A stretch of DNA of 64,000 nucleotides from Patiria pectinifera (GCA_029964075.1 CM057135.1:15712863-15776862); one strand, 5' to 3'; shown: positions 11,960 to 22,790, counted from the stretch's first letter. Made by a program: numbers and translations. The notes: generated by a model from the letters alone, not told the origin.

Positions 11960-12275
11960 GCTGCAATAGGGCGACAGTGTAAAAACTGATGCAATAGGGT
12001 GACATTTCGATATCTTTAAATATACTTGCTTTTTATACATGTTTTTGTAAAATTAATAAAGCTTTTAGAATTACAAACTCATGAAATATTTAATTTTATG
12101 AGAATGCACTTTGATGTAGAACATAACTTTTCATGCTGTCGCCCTATTAATTTTTTTTGCTTAGTGCTGCAATTGGGCGACATTATTATGTGTTGCCTAA
12201 TTGACACATTATTGATCACTTCATGAAAATTGGACAATTTGGCGACATAATCTGGCAATAGAGGGCGCTGTTCCA
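11960..12275. repeat. Dispersed GCAATAGGGCGACA motif cluster
   Basis: The phrase TGCAATAGGGCGACA or a close variant occurs on the plus strand near 11965, 11990 and 12168 and inverted near 12137 (GCTGTCGCCCTATT). The cluster ends with GGCAATAGAGGGCGCTGTT at 12253-12271. It looks like a small inverted-repeat element built from one motif. No coding signal. Confidence 0.5.
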
Positions 12276-13000
12276 AAGTAAATTGTTGGATGTGAATTTT
12301 ACGTTTATGGGCGCCTAGGGTTGTTTCCGGATACAGATTTCTTGAGATTTTACAAATACAAGGAGGATTAGAAAGTCAGGGACCTGAAAAGTGTGTTGTG
12401 AAAGTGTGTTGTGAAAGTGTGTTGTATCCTGCCTCCGTGCCTACGTCAACGTCAATACTCCAGTTCTAGATGTATCCAGTTCTGCTAAAGTGCTATGCGG
12501 CTGAGGATGAGACCTGGTACATGCATGGTCCATGCATGTCAAGTCAAGCATGACTGATGGACCAAGCAGCTCAGGTGAACGGATCTACACGTACCGGTAT
12601 GTATGCGCGTGTGCATTGTCAACATGACGTGCATCTGAGGTTAACCCCCTGTGTTGCCCCTCATGCCCCGGGTTCATATCAGTCATTGTAACTCAATGTT
12701 GCAATTGAGATCAAGATCACTGGCAGTCATTGCAATGGAGGAATAAAAAAAAGAAAGGACTGGGGCTCCCCTGACTCATGACAACCTCTGAAGTAGTCCA
12801 TGTAACACTGACAAGGATGTTTCCCGAATTAAAAGGTGAAATTTCTCTTTTCTTCCCAAAGGTATGTAAACTTAACCACCATTTGTATTTTCACTTCCCA
12901 CTGAAGCCTACAGGGGCGCACAAAGTGACCTTTTTGGGGGTGAAATCTGACGATTTTGATTGGGGGTTTGAGTGAAAATGGTAAAAAAAAAAGAGTAGTA

Positions 13001-13077
13001 ACCGCAATATAGCCATGGCCGCGGTATGCTGCGCTGAACAGCATACCGCTGCCACACTAGTGGGGCTAACGGCAATA
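13001..13077. mobile_element. Minimal 59-bp palindromic Mutator-like element with 9-bp target duplication
   Basis: The element spans 13010-13068. It begins TAGCCATGGCCGCGGTATGC and ends GCATACCGCTGCCACACTAG followed by TGGGGCTA, and the ends are inverted repeats meeting at GCTGAACA. Direct flanks are ACCGCAATA (13001-13009) and ACGGCAATA (13069-13077), a 9-bp duplication with one mismatch. The ends match those of the 778-bp foldback at 16865-17642, so this appears to be the same family reduced to little more than its termini. Confidence 0.75.
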
Positions 13078-13289
13078 GGGCCATCGATCTTGGACTCTAC
13101 CTGCCCGACCATGTCCAAATGTTAAACAGCGATCCGTAGAGTGCAAGCTACTCGGACTACCTTTGAAGTAGAGGCAGGATTCAACATCCTGTTCGAGGCC
13201 CAATTCAAGATTCATGTTGTCACATCTTGGCGCCTGCAGGGGAAAGTTTATTGCACTCGTATGGTGAGTTGTTATGTTTGAGGAAGTTG

Positions 13290-13862
13290 GCATGCCAGTT
13301 TGGTTTTGAAAACACCACGATATGGTAATTTGGGTTTGAAAATACTAACATATGGTGATTATTTGGTTTTAAAAAGCACCACTTTTTGGTGATAGTTACT
13401 ATTTGGTTTTGAAAAACACCACAATATGGTGACAGTTATTATTTGGTTTTGAAAAACTCGACAATATGGCGACAGTTATTATTTGGTTTTGAAAAACTCC
13501 AAAATATGGTGACAGTTATTATTTGGTTTTGAAATACAGCACAATATGGTGACAGTTATTATTTGGTTTTGAAATACACCGCAATATGGTGACAGTTTAT
13601 TTGGTTTTGAAAATACACCGCAATATGGTGACAGTTATTATTTGGTTTTGAAAAACCTTACAATATGGTGACAATTATTATTTGGCTTTCAAAGACACCA
13701 CAATAGGGTGACAGGTAATTTTTTGTTTGACATGTAGCTGTACAACATGAACAATATTGTGACGGTTTATTATTTACTTGTGGAAAAAGAATGCAGTAAA
13801 GTGACAGTTATTTTTTTTCTTCAGAAAAAAGACAACAATATGGTGACAAATATTTTAAGGGT
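13290..13862. repeat. Minisatellite, ~13 units of ~40 bp
   Basis: The unit reads approximately CAATATGGTGACAGTTATTA followed by TTTGGTTTTGAAAAACACCA. Central units are nearly identical; the outer ones decay on both sides, especially to the right (13700-13860). There is no spacer-repeat alternation, so it is not CRISPR-like. Confidence 0.9.
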
Positions 13863-14559
13863 CTTGTGGTGCTTTCAGTGAAATATGTAGATTATTTATT
13901 AAATTGCCCATACAGACACTAGATACCGGTACAGTAGGCCTAACCCTCCTTGGACAATGGTGCATGGAGACATTAATTTGCAAAGAAATTTGCGATGTGT
14001 GTCGTCCCTTTAGAGTGACCATAACTGATACGATTGGGGTGGCACAGTTGTGTGGTGCAGTCGAAAGGTATATCTATGGATGGACATTGAAGTTGTACAT
14101 GTATTCATGCACATTACGGTAAAAGGAACATTTCAGTCACTTATAAAAATGAAACTGCATGTACAGGGGTATGACGTGTATGTGTTTACAGGTACTTTTA
14201 TTTGTGCCAGATAACCAATAACCATGCATTAACATTCACATTTACTTGAACTGTTACAAATATATTTTTATAACCCAAGAAGCATACATTTGCAGTAGTG
14301 TATTGTTTGTAATGGTAAACACACAAATTCAAACATGCATGAAGGCATCTATGGATGCGTCTTCCTCAGTTGTTTCAGATTTAAGATACATGCAATTATG
14401 CAGAAGAACCAGATCCCTTTATTAAATCCATCATATTGAATTATCTAGTTGACAATCATGGACTCCAGTTCATTCCATGAAGGTGGTTACACATTGAGGA
14501 TATTACAAATGTAGGTGTTGCAAACATTGTACCAGTATTTTCCAGTTTTCTATTGGTCA

Positions 14560-15755
14560 CGTATAGAGCTTGAACTAGAAAACATACATGTAGAAACTAT
14601 GCTTATCGAGAAGCTTGATTTATAACAGAATGTCATTGAATCTGGATCGTTTTCTATTTTTTCATATATAAACATAAATTTGTGTTTAAACACTTCATTT
14701 CGAACTTGGCCCATTTGACAATCTAATGTGGAAAGTTTTACATATACACGTACAATGAAATACCGGTACAAATTTTGAAACATTTACTCAGTAAAAACAG
14801 AATTGTCCAGACCAGTCTCACAGAGTTTGTGCACAGGGTGTCATGTGTTGGCCATGTATGGAACTCATTCCTTTATTTGAAGGTGCTTTAAAACAAATTA
14901 CATGCATATTAATAGGAAAAGAAAATGCAACACACAAGTTTGGTGCTCAATGAGAAATCATTTGCAAGATCCAGGGGGTAGTTAAGCCAGGATACATTAA
15001 TTATGGCTGGCTGCAATCCCATGATGTTCTACTTATGTACATGCCCTAACCTTTGTGCGAGAAAACTTGCCACATGCAGGTACTTGTACTAAACTCATGT
15101 GTTTTGGGGGGTGGCTCATAAGTTAATTTACCTCATTGATCAGATGCCTCACGAGTCTGAAAATCTCACCCTCTAACCAAAAAGAGGGCCATCAAGTTTG
15201 ACGCCTAATTACATGTACCGGTACTGGGGCCGAGGCAGTTACATGTACAGATATATAGCTTGAACTAGAGAACATAGAAACTATGTTAACCAAGGAGCTT
15301 GGTTTATACCAGAATGTCATTGAATATGGATGGTTTTCTATGTTTTCAGCACTTTTGAAGTTATAGGATGGTAAATGCCTTTGACATACAATTCTGCATT
15401 CATACAAGCATTTTCGCTGTTGTTTTGTAAATTGTTTCAGCTGAATTAATAGAGTTCCCCATTATCGTTTTCAATCTTGCTTTTCAGACACATTAGCAAT
15501 GGACAGAAAGTGCCTCACCCTGTAAAGTTGCACACACTTTACAAAGTGATACTGTAATTGTCAGACAAAATTTTCCAACTGTGAATTATCCAGAAGGCCT
15601 CAATCAGTATGCTCATAACATAGAGCTTTAAACAACAGTGTTTACACTAGAAGCAAACAAGAACATTCCTATTTAAACATTATTTTGTGTTCAAACACTT
15701 CATTTCAAACTTGGCCTATTTTTCAATTTAATGTGGAAAGTATATATACATGTAC
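14560..15755. repeat. Diverged local duplication
   Basis: The segment 14565-14785 (AGCTTGAACTAGAAAACATA ... AATGTCATTGAAT ... CACTTCATTTC.AACTTGGCC) recurs in two pieces at 15255-15350 and 15675-15745, separated by ~320 bp that include an exon-like module (see 15490). Some single-exon-sized frames arise here on the minus strand, but they are shadows of the repeat. Confidence 0.55.
15490..15650 (+). pseudogene. Decayed copy of the exon-like module at 22081
   Basis: After TTGCTTTTCAG the sequence aligns by eye with the exon-like module at 22081-22217 (shared ...GACAGAAAGTG.., then ...GGTGATGCTGTGATTG-like and ...CAGAAGGCCTCAATCAGTATG..). It has in-frame stops and indels. A further partial copy lies at 16405-16512. 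Confidence 0.45.
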
Positions 15756-15761
15756 ACAACT

Positions 15762-16254
15762 CAGGGGCGGATCCAGGGGGGAGTGGGGGGCCACCTTTTC
15801 CTTCAGAAAAAAAACCCAAACAATAAGCAAGATATAAAGAGGGAAAGAGACTCAAAAGGGAAGAAAAAGGAGAGTAAAAAAATAATTAATAGTCGGACTG
15901 TAGCCTGCTAGCCTGATTAGTTGCACATCAAGATTAATAATTCAGGTCTGTCATATTCTTCTTCGTACTTAAATTAAGAAGCGCAGCATGGGGACCAGAA
16001 CCTGAGACGAGGCAGCGCACACGATGAAATAAATAAAGGGTGGCGCAACTAGACAGCGCGATCGAGCGGCGTCTTACAAGACCATGTATACATGTATGAC
16101 AGGGCCCGCGGCAGCGTGCGACGCACGACGAAACAAAAATAGCAGCAGACCTTCAACTCAAGATCAGTGCTACTCATTACTGTTCATAACAGTGGAGGAC
16201 AGATATGGCTTCTCACACGAAAATCACTGATTTCTTCCGCACTCAAGAAAGAGG
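15762..16254 (+). mobile_element. hAT-type 5' end with first exon of a transposase-like gene
   Basis: CAGGGGCGGATCCAGGGGGG at 15762 is a terminal sequence of the kind seen at hAT MITEs. At 16205-16254 an ATG opens MASHTKITDFFRTQER followed by a donor (GG|GTAAAT), an N-terminus typical of hAT/TTF-type zinc-finger transposases, which often start with a short ITxFF motif. No downstream transposase exon is seen, so this is probably a truncated element. Confidence 0.4.
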
Positions 16255-16404
16255 GTAAATATCAATTGTTTCTCTCAAGCTATGATTATTGAATTTGTTA
16301 AGCAAAAAGATCCTCGATGGAATACAGGGCCAGGCCATAATGTAATATAAATGTGTATTTTCACATTGTTGCTCGATCTGACGTAGACAGGCATCACTTG
16401 AAAT

Positions 16405-16512
16405 TAAAGTGATACTGTAATTGTCAGACAAAATTTTCCAACTGTGAATTATTCAGAAGGCCTCAATCAGTATGCTCATAACAGAGAGCTTTAAACAACC
16501 TGTTTACACTAG
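16405..16512 (+). pseudogene. Second decayed copy of the 22081 exon-like module
   Basis: It is almost identical to 15541-15650 (AAAGTGATACTGTAATTGTC ... CAGAAGGCCTCAATCAGTAT), so the two are a recent local duplication of an older exon copy. Open translation is short. Confidence 0.5.
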
Positions 16513-16551
16513 ATGTACATGTACCATGTATCTGAAATCTTCTTGTTCCAG

Positions 16552-16631
16552 TTTTAAATTTGTTTACAAATCGATTCACCCATATTTATCCGTAATTGAG
16601 AAATTCCAGCTTCAAGAGACTGATACAAAAG
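16552..16631 (+). CDS. Candidate internal exon of unknown gene
   Basis: CTTCTTGTTCCAG precedes and ACAAAAG|GTATGG follows an 80-nt open segment whose middle encodes FKFVYKSIHPYLSVIEKFQL. Composition and splice signals are good, but no partner exon with matching phase could be assigned and I do not recognise the protein. Confidence 0.3.
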
Positions 16632-16855
16632 GTATGGATTACCTTAATAATTTTCAAATGTTTAATTTACAGTCAGGGTTTCTTAGATGGAGTCCAATCA
16701 ATGCTTTGTAAATGTTCGTGCACACCATTTAGAGAGAAAATATGTACATGATGTAGACTTTAGCTTGAGGAACTCCAGCTGACAATGACATGCTCATATT
16801 CCGAGTTTCAGGTCAATATTATTATTAGGAATTCAACAATTGTTGGGTCATTCAT

Positions 16856-17651
16856 GAAGTGAGGTAGCCCACTATAGTGTGGCCGTCGGTATGCTGCGCT
16901 GAACCAAAGGCCACACACCGTGGTTTCGCGCGCTACTGAGGACGAAGTTTTCATAAAATCTGCGGTCCGTTTCTTACATTCTCAGTTTCTTACTTTCTTA
17001 TGGTTGTATTCTATGATGTCTCACCTATCACTTCTGGGATGCTTAGATGTAATGATGTTCAATTTTCCGAGATATTCTTCAATCTTTCTGGGACCCATAT
17101 CAATATGCACTCGTGAAACGTCTGGTGGTGATGGCAGCCATTTTGAATGTGACAAGAGATGACCTCAAGCTGTGACGTCGCGTTTATGCAAATTGCTTGT
17201 CGAGCGAGGGCGCGAGTTGCAAATGCGACGGCTGTTTCCTGTACCATGCATTTATCGTCTGGGGCCACGTGCACTGATCTCTATTCAGGATCCACGGCAC
17301 AGGGAACAGCCGTCGCATTTGCAACTCGCGCCCTCGCTCGACAAGCAATTTGCATAAACGCGACGTCACAGCTTGAGGTCATCTCTTGTCACATTCAAAA
17401 TGGCTGCCATCACCAGACGTTTCACGAGTGCATATGGGCTCCAGAAAGATTGAAGAATACCTCGGAAAATGGAACATCATTACACATAAGCATCCCAGAA
17501 GTGATAGGTGAGACATCATAGAATACAACCATATGTAAGAAACGGACCGCAGATTTTATGAAAACGTCCTCAGTAGTGCGCGGACCACGGTGTGTGGCCT
17601 TTGGTTCAGCGCAGCATACCGACGGCCACACTAGTGGGGCTAGAAGTGAGG
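16856..17651. mobile_element. Mutator-like foldback element, 778 bp, with perfect 9-bp target duplication
   Basis: The element is 16865-17642, flanked by GAAGTGAGG at 16856-16864 and 17643-17651. It begins TAGCCCACTATAGTGTGGCC and ends GGCCACACTAGTGGGGCTA. The two arms are near-perfect inverted copies for about 350 bp each around a ~60-bp loop near 17240-17300, so the whole element folds into one hairpin. Frames of 60-120 codons inside are mirror images of each other and not genes. Long inverted termini plus 9-bp duplications point to the Mutator (MULE) superfamily. Confidence 0.85.
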
Positions 17652-17705
17652 TACCATTGCACAGTGTAATTGGTTTAAATGTTGCAAACATTGAACTGTC
17701 AGCAT

Positions 17706-17847
17706 TTCTCGTCCAAGTATATTTTTAGTCCGAGTATTAACTTGGACCCAACTTATCGCCTTTTTAACATTCGGACATAGTCTGGCGATAGTGGGGTCCA
17801 AGCTATAAGTTATATGCCGAGTAACACAATTAGTGTCATTGACCCAA
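17706..17847. repeat. Left arm of a ~4-kb inverted repeat (partner 21521-21665)
   Basis: AGTCCGAGT.AACTTGGACC, CATTCGGACATAG, GGGGTCCAAGCT and ACACAATTAGTGTCATTGAC all recur inverted at 21521-21665. Together they bracket a composite block of nested inverted repeats. Confidence 0.7.
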
Positions 17848-19165
17848 AAACCCGACATTGCCCAACAAAATCATCAGATTTCACCCTCAAAACGGCCTCC
17901 AAATTACTGCAACCTGAGGTACATGTAGACATCGATAATTAAGATGGTTGTGCTGAAGTTTACTTAGTATCCGGATGAAAAGTGAAAATTCCCGTTCAAT
18001 TCCGAGAGCTCCTGGCCCTCGCGCTCGTGAACACGTTAAATTTCCGACTCGTGTTAACGTTTGAACGATGAGATGTGGTTTTCATGCCCAGCGTACATTC
18101 GACGGTTGCCGTATCCCGAGTGCGATTCCGTTACCGAGCGCGCGTGATGCATCGATTATGATAATGTAGATTGCGTTTGTAAACACAAGTGCATGTCGAA
18201 CGGTAAAGAGGAATCGGGAACCAGCTTGAACTGGTATCCGTCCATAAAAGCTGCCGTAGTTCCCGACTCCCTATTATCGTTCGAAATGCACTTGTATTTA
18301 CCAGCGTGATCCAGTCTACTCATTATCATAATCGATGCATTGCGCGCGCTCGGTAACGGAATCGCACTCGGGATATACGGAACCATCGAATGTACGATGG
18401 GAAATGAAGACCACATCGCATCGTTCATACATTAAAGCTAGAGTCCATCAATTGCAGCCATCCGAAAAGTAACTGGCGTAATTATATATTGTTAAAAAAC
18501 AAACTTGGTTGAATTTGAAAGATAGTAAGGGAACTAAACTCCCTGTGAAATTATTCTTTCTGGGAAGCTGTCATTTTGAAGTAATCAACGAAAGAAGGCA
18601 TTTCCAACGGTGATTCTTAAGAAGCACCGTAGGAAAATTTAAATTAGTAGTTCGTTTTGTTATTCAGCGCAGCGCGCACAAGTATTGGAACGACGCACAC
18701 GCGCCCTCGGTTGTTATAATTCGTCGGATCTGCGCGACGTCGCGTATAGCTGCAATTCAAAACATTTCGAAACAATTTTCAGTAACTTTTGATTTAAAAT
18801 TGAGATCTTAGAATGCTGTTTTTCTCGGAATGTACAGCTGAAGCTTAGCTGAAACTTCATCAGGTTAGTTGCTCAGTATCTTTCATTAGATTTTGAACCT
18901 CTTTTTTTGCTTCAAACGAACAAAATGCACAAATTACAAATGATGGACTGTAGCTTTAACACGAATCGGACACTTAACGTGTTCAAGATCGCGAGGGGAG
19001 CTCTCGGAATTGAACAGGAAATTTCACTTTTCATCCGGATCGTAAGTAAACTTCAGTACAACCATCTTAATTATCGATGTCTACATGTACCTCAGGTGGC
19101 GTATTTAGTAATTTGGAGGCCGTTTTGAGGGTGAAATCTGATGTTTTTGTTGGGCAATGTTGGGC
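17843..19165. repeat. Nested inverted repeat: arms 17843-18062 and 18945-19165
   Basis: The left arm (GGGTGAAATCTG-type end, GACATCGATAATTAAGATGG, GAACACGTTAA, read inverted) pairs with the right arm (CCATCTTAATTATCGATGTC, AACGTGTTC, GGGTGAAATCTGATG). Part of the same family is seen again at 12830-12970. Between the arms sit a separate palindrome (18063-18432) and an insert whose ends (TTAAAGCTAGAGTCCATCA / TGATGGACTGTAGCTTTA) are themselves inverted. Confidence 0.65.
18063..18432. repeat. ~370-bp palindrome
   Basis: The left arm (GAACGATGAGATGTGG, ACATTCGACGG, GAGTGCGATTCCGTTACCGA, AAGTGCATGTCGAACG) is repeated inverted in the right arm (CGTTCGAAATGCACTT, TCGGTAACGGAATCGCACTC, CCATCGAATGT, CCACATCGCATCGTTC) around a ~40-bp centre near 18240. 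Arm divergence is moderate (roughly one change per ten bases). Confidence 0.75.
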
Positions 19166-19311
19166 CAATGGGCCTAATTGCAGAATACCCCGCCACTCGG
19201 AAATACACCCCTAAAATCACTGGCTACGAGGTTGGAATCCCTGGAAAAGAAACACCAGCGTCGCGGGTACTGAGCACTGCTCCTAAATGTCATCGGTACT
19301 GACTCAACTAC

Positions 19312-19772
19312 TGATCTCTATATAAAGACTGGATAGCTAATAAAGAGCCGCACAATGAATGAATTTGACGCCATATTGGTGAGACCAGCTGGTGATCTAC
19401 AAAGGACAAGTTGCTGTCTTTATTATCATGATTATAGACAACATGATATCTTTTGTAACGTCGCGGTTCACTTGACTTATATTTTGACCACCACCACTGA
19501 CCAAGGTTAACTACAATTTGTTAACGTCGTGGTTACTAAAATGTCGCAAATATCACTTTTTCGGCGTTTTGAAATAATAATCACTACGGAAATGTGTCCC
19601 TTTTAGAACATCATGATATGTGTACGTGACCAAAATGCGCGTCAACTGTTGATACAACGCGCGCGTATTTACGCGTAGAACGTTCCATTATACGCGAATT
19701 TGTCAATATGCAAAGTCTACTATGTGAATGGTGTATTGATGTCCGCTATCCAGTCTTTATATAGAGATCAGT
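19312..19772. mobile_element. Non-autonomous DNA element with terminal inverted repeats
   Basis: The left end ACTGATCTCTATATAAAGAC is inverted at the right end (GTCTTTATATAGAGATCAGT, ~19753-19772). The interior matches 1-417. A further copy of the right end lies immediately downstream (TATCCGCTATCCAGCCTTTA near 19852), so two tails are in tandem. Confidence 0.7.
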
Positions 19773-20448
19773 GGGTCACACTATGCTCTGACCAATCAGA
19801 TGATGAGGATTTATTCAGCAAGGTGTATAAAACGAATAATGAATTCATATCCGCTATCCAGCCTTTATATAGAGATCAGTGGTACTGAGTGGGGGTCCAT
19901 TATTTGAGAACGAAGCAACACAGAAGGAATGCGAGTTGCTGAAAAAAATTGTAAGTCCAAACCAACTACCCTGGTCAAGTTCGGGCAAGGACCATTAGTC
20001 GACTAGTGGTTGATTTGTGACGTACCTTAGGCCTTGCGCACTGGTAGCAACGTGCGAACGTCTCTAGTCAAACGCTGGTCAAAATGTCATCGCAAAACTT
20101 CTGGATCCTGGCTCTCTGCTAGCGTTATGAATGCGCGCGGCTATCGGTTACAAGCGAAGCAACCAACCTCAGTAGGCTGGTTCCAAATAGTCGACTAGCG
20201 TAGTCAACCATCGTCGACTAGACAGAGTTCGGGCAAACGTTAGTTAACCATTGGTCAACTATAGTCCTTGCGCGAACTTGGCCCTAGTTGGCGGCTACGC
20301 GGTTACGGAGTGGAGTGCAGTGGAGCATGACGCAGAGTACGTAGGGCTGAGAAGGTTTATTGAGGTCAATCAACCGTGACCTCGTAGCTGGCTACGAGGT
20401 GGATAGATTGAGTGGCGGGGTATTCTGCAATTGTGCCGGTCAAACAGA

Positions 20449-21520
20449 TAGTCCCATAAATGTGACGGAAATACTGGACTACCTCCGTTTTGTCACCAGA
20501 AATGCAGACGGTTTTGAAAAAGCAAGGTGTCTCTGATATTTACCAGTATTTCCGTCACAGTTAGGGGCCGTTCACAATTTTCAACATTTTCACAAGTGTA
20601 CAAAGATTACACTTTTTCAAGACCACCCCCCTCCCCCCTAAAATTGTATGGAACATTTTTTTTCACTCAAGTCTATATATGGACACTTGCATGTGATTTA
20701 AAGGGTTTTTGTAACTTTTGTAGATCAAGTTTTTGGCCATGACATGAACCCCTATTCAGTGTGAATGAAGATGTATGTATTATAATTTACCTGTAGAAGT
20801 TTCAGCTTCATACAATGTAAAAGTCGTCAAGTTTAAGAAAAAAAGTGAAAATCACAAGCAATTTTTTCATCCTTGTCGAATGAGGAATTTCAACAATTGA
20901 TCCAAGTCAACAGCGCGGCTAGAATATTTATTGTCCGCCATTGCCAGTGCCGGTGTTGTTCAACCGGTGTAGCGTGAATATCCGACTCCATGAAATGTGG
21001 ACTCATTGGTAGTAGTGCGCACGCGTGAGTACGATACTATGCTATTTTTAGGATCGTTTGGGGAGAGTGACCTGTCACGTGCAAGAGATTAACCAATAAA
21101 AGGGCAAAAGGGTCCGATTTTCATAGGAGTCGGATTTTCATGTGACACCGGTCATTAAAAACACGCAGATACGAACTATGTACATACAGTACATTTTCAT
21201 GTACGTGTGTAGGACAATGCCGCGCATGCTGTACACAATACGTTCATGGGATGCAATGCGGGGCCTGGCGCGGGGCGCGACCGGCTCAGCAAGTGCTCGA
21301 TCGGCATCGGTTGCGGCTGTCGGCTGTGGCGACGGGCGAGAAAACAGATTGACATTTAAAAAATAACCGTTAGGCGGGCATTAACGGGCGAAAAAAACAT
21401 ATCAACATTTTTTTAAAAAGCGTACGGTGGCCATTAACCCCCCCCCCCCCCCCCCCCCAGCGTACGGTTTGTACGCTCGTGAAAATGTTGATAATTGTGA
21501 ACGGCCCCTTATGGGACTAG
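20449..21520. mobile_element. Small palindromic MITE split by a later insertion
   Basis: The left arm TAGTCCCATAAATGTGACGG (20449 on) is the inverse of a right arm now in two parts: CCAGTATTTCCGTCACAGTTA (ending 20563) and TTATGGGACTA (21509-21519). Removing 20564-21511 restores a continuous palindrome of ~125 bp. Confidence 0.75.
20561..21511. mobile_element. PIF/Harbinger-like MITE, ~945 bp, TTA target duplication
   Basis: TTA flanks both sides (20561-20563, 21509-21511). The termini are inverted: GGGGCCGTTCACAATTTTCA at the left and TGATAATTGTGAACGGCCCC at the right, extending into AACATTTTCAC/GTGAAAATGTT. TWA target duplications are characteristic of PIF/Harbinger. Inside are a 20-bp C run (21438-21458) and no transposase. 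Confidence 0.75.
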
Positions 21521-21665
21521 GTCAATGACAGGATTGTGTTGCTCGGCCGGCATATACAGTAACCTTTAGCTTGGACCCCACTTTCGCCAGACCATGGAGC
21601 TATATAAACACATGTCCGAATGTTAAAAATGCGATAAGTTTGGTCCAAGTTACTCGGACTAGTAG
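21521..21665. repeat. Right arm of the ~4-kb inverted repeat (partner 17706-17847)
   Basis: Contains GTCAATGACAGGATTGTGTT, GCTTGGACCCCACTTTCGCC, CATGTCCGAATG and GGTCCAAGTTACTCGGACT, each inverted relative to the partner arm. Confidence 0.7.
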
Positions 21666-21676
21666 GTTTTTCCAAG

Positions 21677-21936
21677 GGAGCAGCCCAGTATTCATGGTGC
21701 ATCCAGGCCGTTGAAAACAGTGGCGTAGCCAGGAATTTTTCAGTGGGGGGCACTGGGGGGCTGGAACATTTCATGGGGGGGGACGTCATGCAGATCAATG
21801 ATAATATTTGTTAGAAACTCAAAATCTCAGTGGGGGGGGGGGGGGGCCAAGGCCCATAGCCTAGACTTAGCCAGGGCTTGGCTGAGGTTTTCAACAGCCA
21901 GGCTGCACCATAAATTCTGGACTGCTCCCTGAAGTG
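21677..21936. mobile_element. Inverted-repeat element carrying a hAT-type MITE end
   Basis: The arms 21677-21718 (GGGAGCAGCCCAGTATTCAT...GTTGAAAAC) and 21893-21936 (TTTTCAACAGCC...GACTGCTCCC) are inverted copies. From 21718 the interior begins CAGTGGCGTAGCCAGGAAT, a terminus common to hAT MITEs, followed by G-rich runs. A second MITE probably inserted into the first. Confidence 0.5.
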
Positions 21937-22080
21937 TTTTGTATTCTTTTTCAGGATTTTTGATATCAAATGGTACTCGCCTTGACACGCAATCCCTCAT
22001 TTTTACCATTATTTCACATGTTGTTCTGTAATGTATTTCAGCTTAATTACCATTTACAATTTCCCCTTTGCTCTTTTCAG

Positions 22081-22217
22081 CCTTGTGTTTCTGAAAATGA
22101 AAGAAAGTGTTTTACCCCTGAAAACTTAGTTGCATCCATTTTACAAGGTGATGCTGTGATTGCCAAACAACTGTGCATTCCATATTCAGAAGTCCCGAAT
22201 CAGTGTGCCAATAAAAG
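22081..22217 (+). CDS. Candidate Cys-containing internal exon, unknown protein
   Basis: A strong polypyrimidine tract and CTCTTTTCAG precede an open segment encoding CVSENERKCFTPENLVASIL then QGDAVIAKQLCIPYSEVPNQ, with a possible donor AAAAGA|GTAAAT. Decayed relatives at 15490 and 16405 show that the module was duplicated locally. I do not recognise the family; it might be an exon of a host gene or of a transposon. Confidence 0.4.
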
Positions 22218-22562
22218 AGTAAATAACATGTTTATTTAAACTGTTATATTTGCCAGGGCCTTGCCAAGTCTTCTCGTTGTGGCACTCTGCTCGTTGAGCA
22301 CTTTTGTCCTGATTGTTGTCCATGCATGTTTGATCTTTGTCACTTGCAGGAAGGGCAGTATGTCTGATTTTCCTGTAAACATGGTAAAAGAAAAGAGGTG
22401 CATATTATGGGTATGCAGTGTGACAGGACACAGAAGGGTCATATTGTGGAAATGTTTTTGACTGAATCTAGAATTGCTTTGTTTTCTTTTGCCAGAATAA
22501 ATTAACCATATTTTTACCACATCTCTTTTAACGGTATATGTTGTTACGATAATAGAAAGAGG

Positions 22563-22790
22563 TAAGGCCCGGTTCGTACTTCGAGCAAAAGCGAAGCAAA
22601 TTTTGTGTCATGAACACTATACATGCAATAGCTATTTTTGATGCGCTGTGCCAAATTTCGCGCTGCGGATTCGCAAAAGTTGGACTAATTTTAACATACC
22701 GGTACATGTGTGAATTTTGGCCACAAAACTTTGATGACGTCAAATTCACTTTGCCTTTGCATTCGTGTGAAGTACATGTATGAAAAAGGC
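22563..22790. mobile_element. Small MITE, possibly PIF/Harbinger-like
   Basis: The left end (TAAGGCCCGGTTCGTACTTC) and right end (GAAGTACATGTATGAAAAAG then GCTTAA) are loosely inverted. TAA occurs at both edges. The interior is inverted around AAGCGAAG/CTTTGC words. Confidence 0.4.

Noticed and set aside
13290-13862. CRISPR-like regular array
   Set aside because: Units are contiguous with no unique spacers and the genome is eukaryotic; it is a minisatellite.
13904-14122. Possible plus-strand exon with CKEICDVC motif and GAAAG|GTATAT donor
   Set aside because: The acceptor is weak and no exon with compatible phase follows; too little support to list.
17159-17521. 120-codon plus-strand frame with mirrored minus-strand twin
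   Set aside because: It lies in the two arms of the foldback element; identical peptides on both strands show it is palindromic DNA, not a gene.
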